Of a stretch of DNA of 64,000 bases, positions 21,000 through 32,700 are shown in pieces (position 1 is the stretch's first letter; every line of letters starts with the position of its first letter). A program made the translations under genes and the position numbers. A model generated the notes under the pieces. That model searched no databases. It worked only from the letters and a program-made list of their open reading frames with translations, and had not been told where the DNA came from. The DNA is taken from positions 1,304,501 through 1,368,500 of the forward strand of contig JALDNG010000021.1 of NCBI GenBank assembly GCA_024349245.1. The letters are read 5' to 3'. This DNA comes from Neodontobutis hainanensis. Taxonomy: Eukaryota > Chordata > Actinopteri > Gobiiformes > Odontobutidae.

Positions 21000-22185
21000 C
21001 TTTGCCCCCCCCCCGTCCCTCTTCAACCCCAGGCACCACTGAACTATGACCCCCACCCCCACCCCCCCACTAATATATGATGACATGCACCAGTCACTGT
21101 GTGCAGCACTGGTCTGCTCACTACCTCATTTTCCATGGAACTGACCTCATTCCACTACCTCATCAGTTAAATAAAATAACTGCTCATTGTCACTTTCATC
21201 AGACTTAATAAGCTTTGGTTTTTGCACCAAAAAACATTTCATCTGCACTGTTGTTCACTTCATTGATTTGCACTCTATCTGCGTTTTGCCTTGCGCTGCT
21301 TTATTTAACTCTATTTTAAATTTTATTTTATGTCTTTTTTTTAACATTCCCTTATTGTATAGTTGTATCTACATTTTATATTTTGATCTAGATTTAGGCT
21401 TTAATGTTAATGTAATCTGTGTGCACTGGAGTAACACAATTTCGATTCTCTGTATGTATGTACTGTACATGTGGAAGAATTTTACCATCCCTCTCCCTTT
21501 CTTCTGGAGCCAAGTGTCAGCTCTATCTTACTTACCGAGTGTTTTACCCAGTTTGTCCTTTTCAATAGCCAGGCTATTTCCTACTCTACCTCCCAAGGTA
21601 CAGGTCATCAAAGCTGGCCTTTCAGACCAAAACAACAACTCTGCCGAGCAGAGCAAAAAGCCAACTTCTGGACTTCTATAAGCCATCGGTCACTCACTCC
21701 AAGCTCAGCAGCTATGAGAAACCAAGTCAATTATCCACGACTCAGTCAGCAATCCATTAACAAACACAACCAAACCCAGTCTTGTGCTTTTTTGGGATGG
21801 TGTTAGTGATGGTGTCCTCTGAGACAGGGTGAAACACTTCTTAATGAGAAAAAGTTCAAATAAAAGACAGACAATAAGTAAACAGCTGATGAAGTCGGTA
21901 AAACGGGGAAGAGAGCCACACACACAGTGTAGAAGGAACTCAGACGTTTGCAGGGCGTGATGTCATACTTCGTTGTCCAACTAAGTTGTCTATGTAAACG
22001 TAAAGAATGATCTAAATAAGACATTGTCATATCCCATCTTCCTCGGACCATACCTTGCAGGTAAGAAGTTATTCCACAAAAGGAGGGGGCAGTAAACAAT
22101 AAATATCAGTTACAGTGATATAAAAAAAGGGCCACACAAGTCTTTATGAAGTGTTTACCTTTAAAATGTAGGTGCTTTGCCAAAA
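21000..22185. other. No gene seen
   Basis: C-rich junction at 21,007-21,070 after the LINE, then AT-rich DNA. The open frames here lack splice or family support. Confidence 0.35.
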
Positions 22186-22342
22186 AGGCGCAGTGGCAGT
22201 CGTCCCATGACCGGAAGGTTGGTGGTTTGAATCCCACTCTCCCTACTGTTCATACTGTCATTGTGTCCTTGGGCAAGAAACTTAACCCACCTTAAGACAC
22301 TTAAGTCGCTTTGGATAAAAGCGTCTGCTTTATGTAAATGTA
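22186..22342 (+). mobile_element. tRNA-derived SINE, internally shortened
   Basis: Head 'ggcgcagtggcagtcgtccc', B box 'ggtttgaatccc', body 'gtccttgggcaagaaactta' and tail 'ggataaaagcgtctgctt'. The middle part is deleted. 22,343-23,472 beyond it holds no recognised feature. Confidence 0.8.
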
Positions 22343-23472
22343 ACTCATTATAGCAGCACTCTAACTTGTCAGGATGTATACACAATAATGAAATAAAGTG
22401 GGCAAGTGCTGCTGCAAATGAACACGGAACAGTTAGCACTCAACTAACATCTCTCTCCATATAAGTCTCAGTTACACTTTTACACAGTTTACACAGTTGT
22501 CTCTTAAAGCTGCTACATTGGCAAATATGTTGAACCATAAAAGCATGTTTTTTCTCCTTGTTTCATGTCACAAAACCATTCAAATAACTTTAAAGCAATT
22601 TTTTTATGGACTTTTATGATTTTGAGACTACATATTTTGAAGTTACTTAAAAAATGTTAGCAATAAAGAAGAAAATGAATTTAAGAGCACATTTTGTACA
22701 AAAGTAACCTGTGTGGTTTGGAAACGTTACCCAGGAAAAGAGAAAAAAAACAAACTTTGAAGAAAATAAAGTTAGATAACTAATATGTCACTTTTAGTCT
22801 GTGTCAAACCACATATGACATTCTTTCTTCTTAAAAAGGAGAATAAGACAAGCTATGACAAGCTTTGTTTTTAACTGTATACTCGATAAAGCTCCTAAAC
22901 AGGTTTTATTATTTTAATAATATAATTACGTCTTTCTTGGGGGTTTTGGCTGAAGTTTACTGCTTGTGGCCATAGACTGGTTGTAACCTGTCTTATAATT
23001 CTCACAACACTGGGAGTTTAGGGCCAGAAATATTTGTTTAATATATTTTATTTAAACATTACAGATGCTTGCCACAATTTGAATTAATAATAAAAAACTA
23101 ATACAAATGTACAACATTCTCAAGTGTATTTGTTCAGACTGTGCAGCTTTCCAACACTTTAAAGAGACTGGCCTCACTACATAAAGATTTGACTAGAGTC
23201 CACTCAATGGTCAGGCCTTTTTTAAACATTATTCAGGATAAAACCTCCAGCACGTTTAGAGAAAATACAAATATGCACCAATATAAATGCATCAATTAAC
23301 ATAATCAGTTTAAACAGCAATGTTACAGAACAGTGCAGCAAACATATCTATTTGCAGATATGATATATGATATGATCTATTAAAATACCACAGATAATGC
23401 ACAAGCTTAAAGTGTATTGCTTTTTTATAATCATTCAATTAAATCACTTTTATCACACTATTATGTGGAGAG

Positions 23473-24500
23473 TTAAGCTTTTAATCACCTTTCCTCAGTT
23501 GTGATGAAAATATCAGACATTACATTGCACCAGGAATACTTTTTATGCTTTTAGACAACATTTGGCAAAACGCCCATCTGCGTTCTTGACAAAGAGCTTC
23601 TCAACAGGTTTTCTTCTTTAATGACTGTAATTAACTGTTTCCTGTTGTTTTAGCTCATACAGAAGAAAGGTAACTTGATGCACATAGTCTTTATGTTTAT
23701 GCTTTTGTCGAAACTTGCCTCATAATTCTCAGAAATTTAGATGGACAAAACAAGTCATAGCAACTTGTGTACGTGTGTCTGTGCATGTGCGAGAAAAACC
23801 CACGCATTTACAACATACTCAGATTACTATGCTGATTCAAATAAAAGTCAGAGGAATTATGTTTTTACCTTTTTCAAGAGGTTATGGGGCATATCTATAA
23901 ACCAGTGCAGAGATTTAAGAACTGGTGTAATGTGTGAGAAAGTCTTTAACCTGGTACATGCTGCAGAGTTTTACATGAGCTGTAGACGTTACTGAAGTCC
24001 AGTTCTGGAACAGCAGCTCTTGTTCTGTGTCTATAGTCCTGTTTCAGAGATGCCTCCTGAGACTCAGCATATTTTAACAGTTATGCTTCCTGCTGTAGCC
24101 GGATCGCTGGGGCCCAAACAGGTGGGCTCCAGGGTAATATCAAAGTGTGGTGTTATTACCTGGTGTTTTTCACGTGGCTCTCTGACTACCTCCAACTACT
24201 ACTACTTAAAGAGACAGTGCCCTGAAACAAACATAATAACTTAGCCTAATTGTCTTTCTCCATAAATTTGCAACAAAACAGAGAAAAGTGAAGCAACCCG
24301 ACACACAACAGAAATAATTCCAGGATGACAATGATCTGATGATGAACTCTGTTAAAGGTAAACTCTAAATGTCAGTTTCATGTGGAGGTGAAGAGGATAA
24401 TTAACTTGGTCACAGACAATTTTCCCATTGATTAAAAAATACCAGCCATAAAATACAACCCACACATTTGGCCAAGATCCAATCAACAAAGAAAAGTAGT
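23473..24500. repeat. Segmental duplication, copy 1 (other copy 45.13-46.09 kb)
   Basis: Extended collinear identity with 45,127-46,090, including 'cagacattacattgcaccag', 'aggttatggggcatatctat' and 'tctgatgatgaactctgtta'. Same orientation. Indels differ between copies. No conserved coding frame, so this is duplicated non-coding DNA. Confidence 0.8.
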
Positions 24501-25094
24501 GTATTGTGCAACTCAGTATAAAAATAATATATTAATAAGCCACACAAACTATAGTCACAAATTAAATATAATGTAATAAAACTACACTAGAAAATGATTG
24601 CTTTAGTTTAACTACATCTATGTAAACGTCTTTGTCCAAATGGGATGGCAGTACATTTCTCTTATTTTGATATTAAAGACCTGAAAATGCAGCTAACACA
24701 AGAAAACAGTGAGAAATAGACAAAGGCCTGTGTTTAGAGCAAACAATGCATTTTAGACTAGATACATAGTTTATGGCACTGTGACACTGTAATTATAGCA
24801 ATTTTAAAAGGCTTTAGAAATTGAATGCATTTCAAAGATAAGATCAGGAAAGTCAAAGAAGTAAAGGGTGTGTGCTGCTTTGGCGTGAATGACATTATTG
24901 TCAAGACAACAATTACTCTCTGTCACTAAAAAATGTTGCACTGCATCTATTTCAAAATCCTTTTGTCATTTTTGGTCATTACGTTATCTGAAAGCATTCT
25001 TGTTTTGCCTCAAAATTCTACAAACAATTCCCAATAATGACAACATAAAAGAAGTTTGTTTGAATTCTTTGCAAATGTATAAAAAATTAAAATA

Positions 25095-26143
25095 AAAAAA
25101 TCACATGTACATAAGGATTCACAGCCTTTGTTCAAAACTTTGTTGAAGCACCTTTGGCACTAATTTCAGCTTCAAGTCTTTTTGAGTTTAATGCTACAGG
25201 TTTAACACACATTGTTTTGGCAGTTTCTCCAAATTCTTCTTTGCAGAACCTCTCAAAAGCCATCGAGGTGGATGGTGAGCCATTTTCAGCTCTTTCCACA
25301 GACGTTCACTTGGGTTCAAGTCGGGGATCTGGCTGGGTCACTCAAAGACATTCACAGAGTTGAGTTTTAGCACACTTTGTAATCTTACTTTAGTCAGGGA
25401 GGTTAGTTTTGACCAGGACTTTTCATACTTCATGAGAAACTCAAGTGCAAAACTGCTCATTTTTACTCATTAACCACACCCACTTCAGATTTCTGACCAA
25501 TCACACAATAGTTTTCGGACACCTGCAAGACAAAAGTTACGCTCGGACAATGTGTCAAAAACAAGCTGCAAGAAGTCTGAATCCAGGGCTGCAAGATGAA
25601 AATGATGTAATTTAGTTCTTGCAGCCCTTAAATTTCTTGTTTTTGTTGAGAGTGTATTGGCCTTGAGGCCCTTCTCCCTCGGTTGCTCAGTTTGGCCAGG
25701 TGCCTGGCTTTAGGAAGAGCCTTGTGGGTCCAAACCTTTTCAATTTACAACTGATGAAGGCTACTGTGCTTTGTCTCTGACGTGCACCGTTAACTGTGGG
25801 ATCTTATATAAACAGGTGCGTGCCTTTTAAAATCATGTCCAATCGACTGAATTTACTACAGGTGGACTCAAGATGTAGAAGCATCTCAAAGATGATGAGT
25901 GGAAAAAGGATGCACCTGAGCTCCTGAGCATGGCAAAGGCTGTGAATACTACAATTTATTTGTATAGTTTTAATAAATTTACAAAGATTTCAAACAAGCT
26001 TCTTTCATGTTGTGATTATGAGGTATTGATTGTAGAATTTTGAGGTAAATAATGAATTTAATACATTTTGGAATAACGCTGTAACACAGGACAATGTGGA
26101 AAAAGTAAAGCACTGTAAATACTCTCAGGATACACCGTATATT
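25095..26143 (-). mobile_element. Deleted Tc1-like transposon
   Basis: The left part ('ttgttgaagcacctttggca' and 'tgggtcactcaaagacattc') and the part at 25,630-25,760 ('ggcccttctccctcggttgc') are the reverse-strand text of a Tc1 transposase gene common in fish. The catalytic middle is missing. The right end (25,860-26,143) matches 1-288 of this window. No open transposase remains. Confidence 0.65.
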
Positions 26144-26194
26144 TGAGTACATAGATTACTAAGGCTATAACCACACGAAAACAAAAGTGTTATT

Positions 26195-26400
26195 GTTTCA
26201 AAAAAGCTTTTGCATATACATTATGTGCCAAACACAATTTTAATACTAATTCAAGGTTTACAAAACGTTTGCTTTAGTTGTTCCTCAAAAGTGACAACAG
26301 GTGTTTTCAGATTTATGTTGTGTGCAGCTGTGACTGCTGTGCTGTGATTGTGTCTGACTTCTGCCTCCTGCTGGGATTTTGGCAGTTGAATAATAGCTGA
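26195..26400 (-). pseudogene. Lectin intron relic without exons
   Basis: Matches the intron between the coding exons of lectin genes 1 and 2: 'acaacaggtgttttcag', 'gcagctgtgactgctgtg' and 'tcctgc.g...tttggcag'. The place of the sugar-binding exon is taken by the end of the Tc1-like element, and the 30-residue exon is not found on the other side. This marks a sixth, deleted lectin copy. Confidence 0.6.
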
Positions 26401-27357
26401 AAATGTTGCTGTTTTTATAGAAAACATTTTGTCTCTTTGTGGATAATCTTAATCTATGTAGCCTACTCAAAAATAAGATAAGATGAGCCATTATAGTCTC
26501 CAAATTGGAGAAATTTATCTTGGACAATCCTGAACAAGCATTAACCAAACAATTCATAAAAACTGTTCACAATCAATTCTCGAACAAAAGCCTTCAGGTG
26601 ATTTAACAAACACAAAAAAATCCTTTTGTAAGAGTTGGATTTGACCAAATATAAATGGACATTTATTAGATGAAGAAACTCAAGTCATTGCAACAAGGAT
26701 GCCTTCAAATAATGTTCTGCAAAAATATTACAAAAGGAGATTGAAATAGATGCAGTGCAAACTTTTATTAGTGACAGAGAGTAATTATTCTCTTGACTAT
26801 AATGTTATGTCAAAACAGCCTTCTTGGTTTTGCAATCTTTACACTGAACTGCAAAAAGTGAGTTAAATAAATGTGAATGATACAAAGTAAACTCACTTTG
26901 AAATGCATTAAATATCTGATGCTTTTTTAAAATTTTTAAAATAGTGCCATAAACTATGGTTCTAGTCTAAAATGCATTGTTTGCTCTAAGCCCAGGCCTT
27001 TGTCTTTTTCTCATCCATCCCATTTAGACAAAGACATATACATAGATGTAGTTGAACTAAAGCATGTGTTTTATTAATACTATATTTAATTTGTGACTAT
27101 TGTTTCTGTGGTTTAATATTATTTTATACTGAGTTGCACCATACAGTACGTTTCAGTGTTTATTGGATCTTGGCCAAATGTGTGTGGGTTGTATTTAATG
27201 GCTGTAACTGGTATTTTTTTAATCAAAAACATTAGAACATTGATTGTTAGCCAAATTAATAAAACTGTACTCCACCCTCACATCAAACTGACATTTAGAG
27301 TTTACCTTAAAGTAAGAGTTCGTAACTTTTCCAAATCAGGAAAATTGTGACAAATAT

Positions 27358-27615
27358 TTAAAATGACTGACTGTCTATGAGTAACTGAGTCTGTGGTCTA
27401 CTTTTCACATTGTCTGAAAAGGTCGTCCTGTTTTTATGAATAATCAGGTTGTGTTTGGTCTCATTATACTGCAGCATGTCCCCAGAAGAACTCAGAAGTA
27501 GGATTAACCCTCCCTGTCTGATCATAAACTCACTCTGTTTCTGAGCCTCTGTGTCCTCAGGTAAACTCTGCAGGAGAGGCTCACCTGTGGAATTTATAAA
27601 GACTAACCCTCTCAT
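27358..27615 (-). other. Open frame of unknown nature
   Basis: An 85-codon ATG-initiated frame (MRGLVFINSTGEP start) with ordinary amino-acid composition. No splice context, promoter or family was recognised. It lies just outside the right arm of the inverted repeat. It may be chance or an old exon, and I assign no function. Confidence 0.15.
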
Positions 27616-27860
27616 GCTGCATATGTCGTTGCTTTAGACAAATGTCTGCAAAACTCTGAGTAGTTTTCATCATATGACTTTATGTTTACAGAGTTTTACT
27701 CGACTAATACAGTATTTTAAACCTACAATACTAGGTGTTTACGTACTTTAAAGTAAATTGTGATAATGACAGATTGGGTGTCTGATTGGTGAAACAGTGG
27801 CAAAAATAGAATGTGTGGAATAAATGGTAAAAAAAAAGAAAAAAATAGAAAAATTACTGG

Positions 27861-28067
27861 TTGAGTACACAATTCCTGGAAGCTGAAAACATCCCAGTTC
27901 TTGCATGGCTAGCATACTTACCTGACAGGTTACCCATTGAGCACGTTTGGGATGCTCTGAATTGGCGAATATCCTGCGAATATCCGCAAATGTCCTTTGA
28001 AGAGTGGCCTGACATTCCACAGGCACCAATCAACAACCTGATCAAGTCTTTGCAACGTAAATGTTGA
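27861..28067 (+). pseudogene. Tc1 transposase C-terminal fragment
   Basis: Reads 'LPIEHVWDALNWRI' followed by 'PQAPINNLIKSLQRKC', matching the SPIEHVWD...IPQATINSLI end of Tc1-like transposases, including the region of the last catalytic acid. The rest of the gene is gone. Confidence 0.7.
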
Positions 28068-28139
28068 GACTCATATATACCCTGTTCCAGAGTTAAATTC
28101 TAACACTATGGTAGAGTTAGACAACAGCCAGAAGAATGA

Positions 28140-29744
28140 GTGAATCTATGAGTAACAGTCACAGAGACCAGACCGGACTTTAGATTTCAGTCATTTTCAC
28201 TGGAGACTCAGTCAGAGACGACTCTTGAGACACTGTCATGACCTGTTGAAGTTTCACAGTTTAGTTCGAGTCTCTGTGGATGTAATCAGAGGACAAATAA
28301 CGAGTATGAAAGTAAAAAACTGATAAGACAATAACCTTGTTTTAAATTCCTTTGGTCATCACACTAACCAGATTAATGTAATAAATACATTTTTACCCAA
28401 AGAGAGTAAAGGTGATGGTTGCTGCTGTTCCTCTGAGTCATGGTCAGATCATGACTGATGTCGACAAAGTTAGAGACTGGGATTGAACAGAATAAATAAA
28501 TCAAGAGTCTGTCTAATATCGTACAAACAAACACAATTTTTTAAAGCTACAACTATAAATAATTGTATTGCTTTCTCACATTTGTTCACACTCAACGCTT
28601 GCTCATTATCTTTTCTCTGAAAACATCCAGAGACTCAAACTGAACTGTAAAACTCTCACAGGTCACGACAGTGTCTAAGAACAGACTCTTGTGGTAATTG
28701 TGATTCATACTTTCACTTGTTTTTTTTTCAAAACAGTAATGTTGAGATTTTAACAACCAAAAAATTCATTTTTTCTGGAGATTTTGCTGTGTATGTCTTC
28801 AAACTTGTCTCCCTTCTGACAAAAATCTGTAATGTTTATGCAATTATGCAATTATCCTTCCGCTTTATTTCTTTACCAAAGGCAAAATAAATATGACCAA
28901 CACAGTATTGTATTCGATAGAAAAACAAGTTTTTCCTGTTGGCTAGGTCTATTTGTATTTAAGAAATTAGATGATGCATGAAATAATATTGAATCAGAGT
29001 CAAATATTAAAGTGCAGTCTGCAGAAACATTAAAACAAATCTGTGTGAACAACTTCAGCAAAAGTCATTCTTAGAACAGTCATTAAACAATGTCTGAATA
29101 TTTTTCTCAAAGAAATGTTGAACTCTCAGTAACTGTCAACTCAATTCTTGAGACATCTAATTAAATATTTTATAATGTTTAACAGAGTTTTTGAAGAAAT
29201 ATTTATAAACCCCCAGGACCATGAAACATGTATTACGGACTGGGTTTGGCTGTGGGCCTTGAGTTTAAACCGACTTTGTTCTGACGCTATATTTTTGTCT
29301 GAGAGTGATAAAAATCTTTTGTTGCTATGGCAATGTAAAAGTTTTATTTTGCTTTATTTTTGCAAATAGTATATGTGGCAGACATATTGGGTCTCAAAGA
29401 AGTCATGTGATGTGTGTGTGACGTCCACATTTACAATTCACAACAACTTTCAAATACAGATTATGTACCATCCGTCATAAAAGGCCAGTACTGCAGTGTA
29501 CTTTACAGGATTACACACTTAGGAAGTTTTGAAGCATTGTATTGAATAAAAATAGTAATTATTCTCAAGTTAATTCACTTTTAAGAAATATTCTATTTCT
29601 TTTGTTTTATAAGGAACTGTTTAATTTGAACATCAGTTCCAGAAATCCTGATGAATTTTGCTTACACAATGACAAACTTACAAAATGTCAGTAACTGTAT
29701 AACTCTTCGATTATGGTGAATATTAATTGTTTTAGGGCAGTGTT
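28140..29744. other. Repeat copies and unassigned DNA before ccm2l 3' end
   Basis: 28,203-28,312 (direct) and 28,585-28,692 (inverted) are copies of the ~110-bp dispersed repeat. The remainder is AT-rich. No poly(A) signal for ccm2l was assigned with confidence in this stretch. Confidence 0.45.
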
Positions 29745-32700
29745 TTACAGGTAGTAGTCCTCTTCTTCGATGTCACCGTGCGTGTCTTGAAAACCCAGCG
29801 CCTGGATGTTGTGGGTGATGTTGGTCATCTGTCGATTGAACTCTTGTGATCCTGATGCCAGCGTGCAGTCGTCATACCTGCAGCACAGTAAAGCAGTTCA
29901 GTCAGTAGCCTCTAGACCAGTCTGAAGTCCACAAGAAATGGTTCAACACTGATTAGCTTTTAATGTAACATTTTCACATCAAGCAACACCAGCTCTTAAC
30001 AATAAGAGACAAAACTATTAACCAACACCGAAGAACACATCTAATACATCTTGACCTATTTCACCTCAATGTGACACATCTGTTATTTTCTTCAGATGTC
30101 TAAAACAGTCATTCCCAAAGTTGAGAGACCCGCGGCCGCCTTAAATTTCACAAAATCTTGTGAGTGAGTTCCCCCAATCTCAAATTTTCACTCTAATATA
30201 AGACTGATTGATTGAATTTAATTTTTTAGGACAGCATACAATGCACATTAAGCCAAAATAGTGATGCTTGTACCAGATTATAGTGTAACAGCTAATTTAC
30301 CAGACATTCTTCTTTGTATAGAATAGGAAAAGAGGTAGTTGCAGCTGGCCAGGCAGACAAGAATCGCACCCAGGACCTTTTTGCTGTGAGGCAGGAGTGC
30401 TAACCACTCTGCCAGTTAATGACAGAGTGTGATATACAATCCCCCCCAGAACAAATTCAGTGCGACAGGGTTTGGCTCAGTACTTTGGCTTTTGTTGTTC
30501 GTACCCTCTCATAGCAGACGCTGACGTGTTGCTCATGCTGCGTTTGATGCGTCCAAAACTGTCGGTTAAAATCCCGCCCTCTCTTATCCCGATGCTTTCT
30601 AAAAAGCTTTCAAATACTCCGACGTCCTTGTCTGGGATAAATGTACGCATTCCTTCGACACATGAAAGACACATGGCAAGCGTTTAAACATACATTCACT
30701 TTAAACAAACAAAATGTCGTGGGGTGTGAGTCTGCCTTATACCCAGGAGGAGGAACTTGCGGTTTTCTCCGTAAAGATGCAGGAGCTCGGAGCAGAAGTG
30801 GTCGATGTTGGAACCCAGTCTGTACTCTCTCAGCAAAACCGCGAACTGCTGCAGCTCCACTGGACTCAGCTTGTTACGCAGCTATATAAAATACAGTACA
30901 ATTCATTACATATACATTCATCTTAATAAAACTCTGTATTTAATTTGTAGATAAGAATCTGGATAGTACAGGAATGTAAATCTTAGTTTGATGCAGTGAT
31001 AACTACATTTGGCCATTAACCAAAGCACTAATGGAGAACAGTAGCTGCAGTATTTCACAACCAGAGTACGCAAGTAAAGACACTAAAGAAGACACACTAG
31101 CGGTGGTAAAAAAAACTTCCCAGTACTGAACTTTAGTTCTACTCAAATACGTTTACTATGGAATTGTTTAGTATTTCTAATGTATTTATGCATAGCCCCA
31201 AGTCTGTATTGTCTTTCCTTGTGGCTTTTAGCTGACGTAGCCTGAATGTTTGTAACTGACTGACTCACTCACTGAGTCAGAAAACTCACTGACTGACACT
31301 GACTGACACATGTATGTTTTCAGTTGGTTGCATTTCCCCCCATTTAAAAACATCTTCTTTATGATATAGAGATTTAATATGATTGGTGAAAAAGACTCAC
31401 AGTGATCATATATTCGTGCATTAGCAGCAGCGCAGGGCTGTTGTCTCCGTCACTTGCTGAGGCCAGACTTCGATGGGAGTCCTGCAGAGACAGGGACGAG
31501 CTCTCGCTGTACGTCTCACTGTAGTAGAGCTCAAAGGCTTCCTGGGAGCCGTCACTGTGGGATAAATGCACATGGTTGGATTACGGTCAGTGTATTCAGA
31601 TTGAAAAATGAACACATGCCCTCTGCCTGTGCATGCTGTCGTCTGCTGAATTTTTACCAAGTCTTTGGAGTAATGGACACCAGGATTTAAATGTATAAAG
31701 GTAAAAGATTCCTGCTGCATTTACTGAGACATTACTGATTGTGCACATTATAAGATAAAACATTATCTAAACTTATGGTTACGCATCATCAGAAATGTCA
31801 GTTTACAGAAAATGTCTGACAGTCGCAAAAATCCTATAGACTGTATTATTAATTGATAATAAACTACTATTAAAATATTTATTTACAGTTATCAAAGTAC
31901 TTTATATATTTACGTGGCAGTAGAATAACTGTGTAATTTTGGCGGGATACTTTTTTAAAGTTAACCTCCAAAACCTGATAGTTACTCACTATGAGCTGCA
32001 GCAGCTGAACTCTGGGTCATAACTGTAAGACATGTCGGTCAGACAGCTGTCACCTGCAAATATAGATAGAAAGAAATATGAAACAAATATATATAGGTTG
32101 AGTATAACATTGGCATGGTTTGTTTAGACGGATGTAGACAAATATAATAGCATTAAATATTGTAAAGTATCTGAAGTGCAGTTTTTGTGAAGACTGATCC
32201 AGAAAGTACTCACTCCTCTGTAGCCAGTAACGGTCTGGCATTGTGTGGTGGAAGCCTGCTCTGTCGACACACTCGATGGTCCTATGGCCATAGATGATCT
32301 GGAACATCTGACAGATGAGGGAGCAGTACTCCTCTGCAGCGTCCTGAAGTATGTGAACACAGTAATACCAATCTGCAATAAACTTGAGTTTTAATAAAAA
32401 ATGTTATGTCAACTTGTTCCACTTAACTATTTAAGTAATTGCTAAACTACTGGATTTCCTAAATATAGACTTGTGGAAGTTGATTGATATTTAATAATAT
32501 TTAATATTGATTACTCAACTTTACTTTGTTATAAAAAAAATTTAAAAAAAGAAGAAACGTAAAAGAACCGTCTGGTCTCTGTGACTGTCACTCATGTCTC
32601 AGATCCACTCAGTCTTATCTTTGTTTAAGGCTGGTATCTAACACTTAAAACACAGGCTGATTGAATAAAAATAACACAATAAAGTTGAGTAATCTTTAAT

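Larger units (their letters stand above)
24410..27310. repeat. Large inverted repeat with Tc1 element in the spacer
   Basis: The arm at about 24,410-25,090 reads, as reverse complement, along about 26,640-27,310. Examples are 'gcaaacaatgcattttagac' at 24,740 against 'gtctaaaatgcattgtttgc' near 26,970, and 'gcactgcatctatttcaa' at 24,940 against 'ttgaaatagatgcagtgc' at 26,740. The arms have diverged by point changes and small indels. The spacer holds the Tc1-like element and a lectin intron relic. Confidence 0.75.

Noticed and set aside
21187..21806. 164- and 111-codon + strand frames
   Set aside because: Low-complexity hydrophobic translation of AT-rich DNA after a LINE, without splice sites, signal or homology that I can see.
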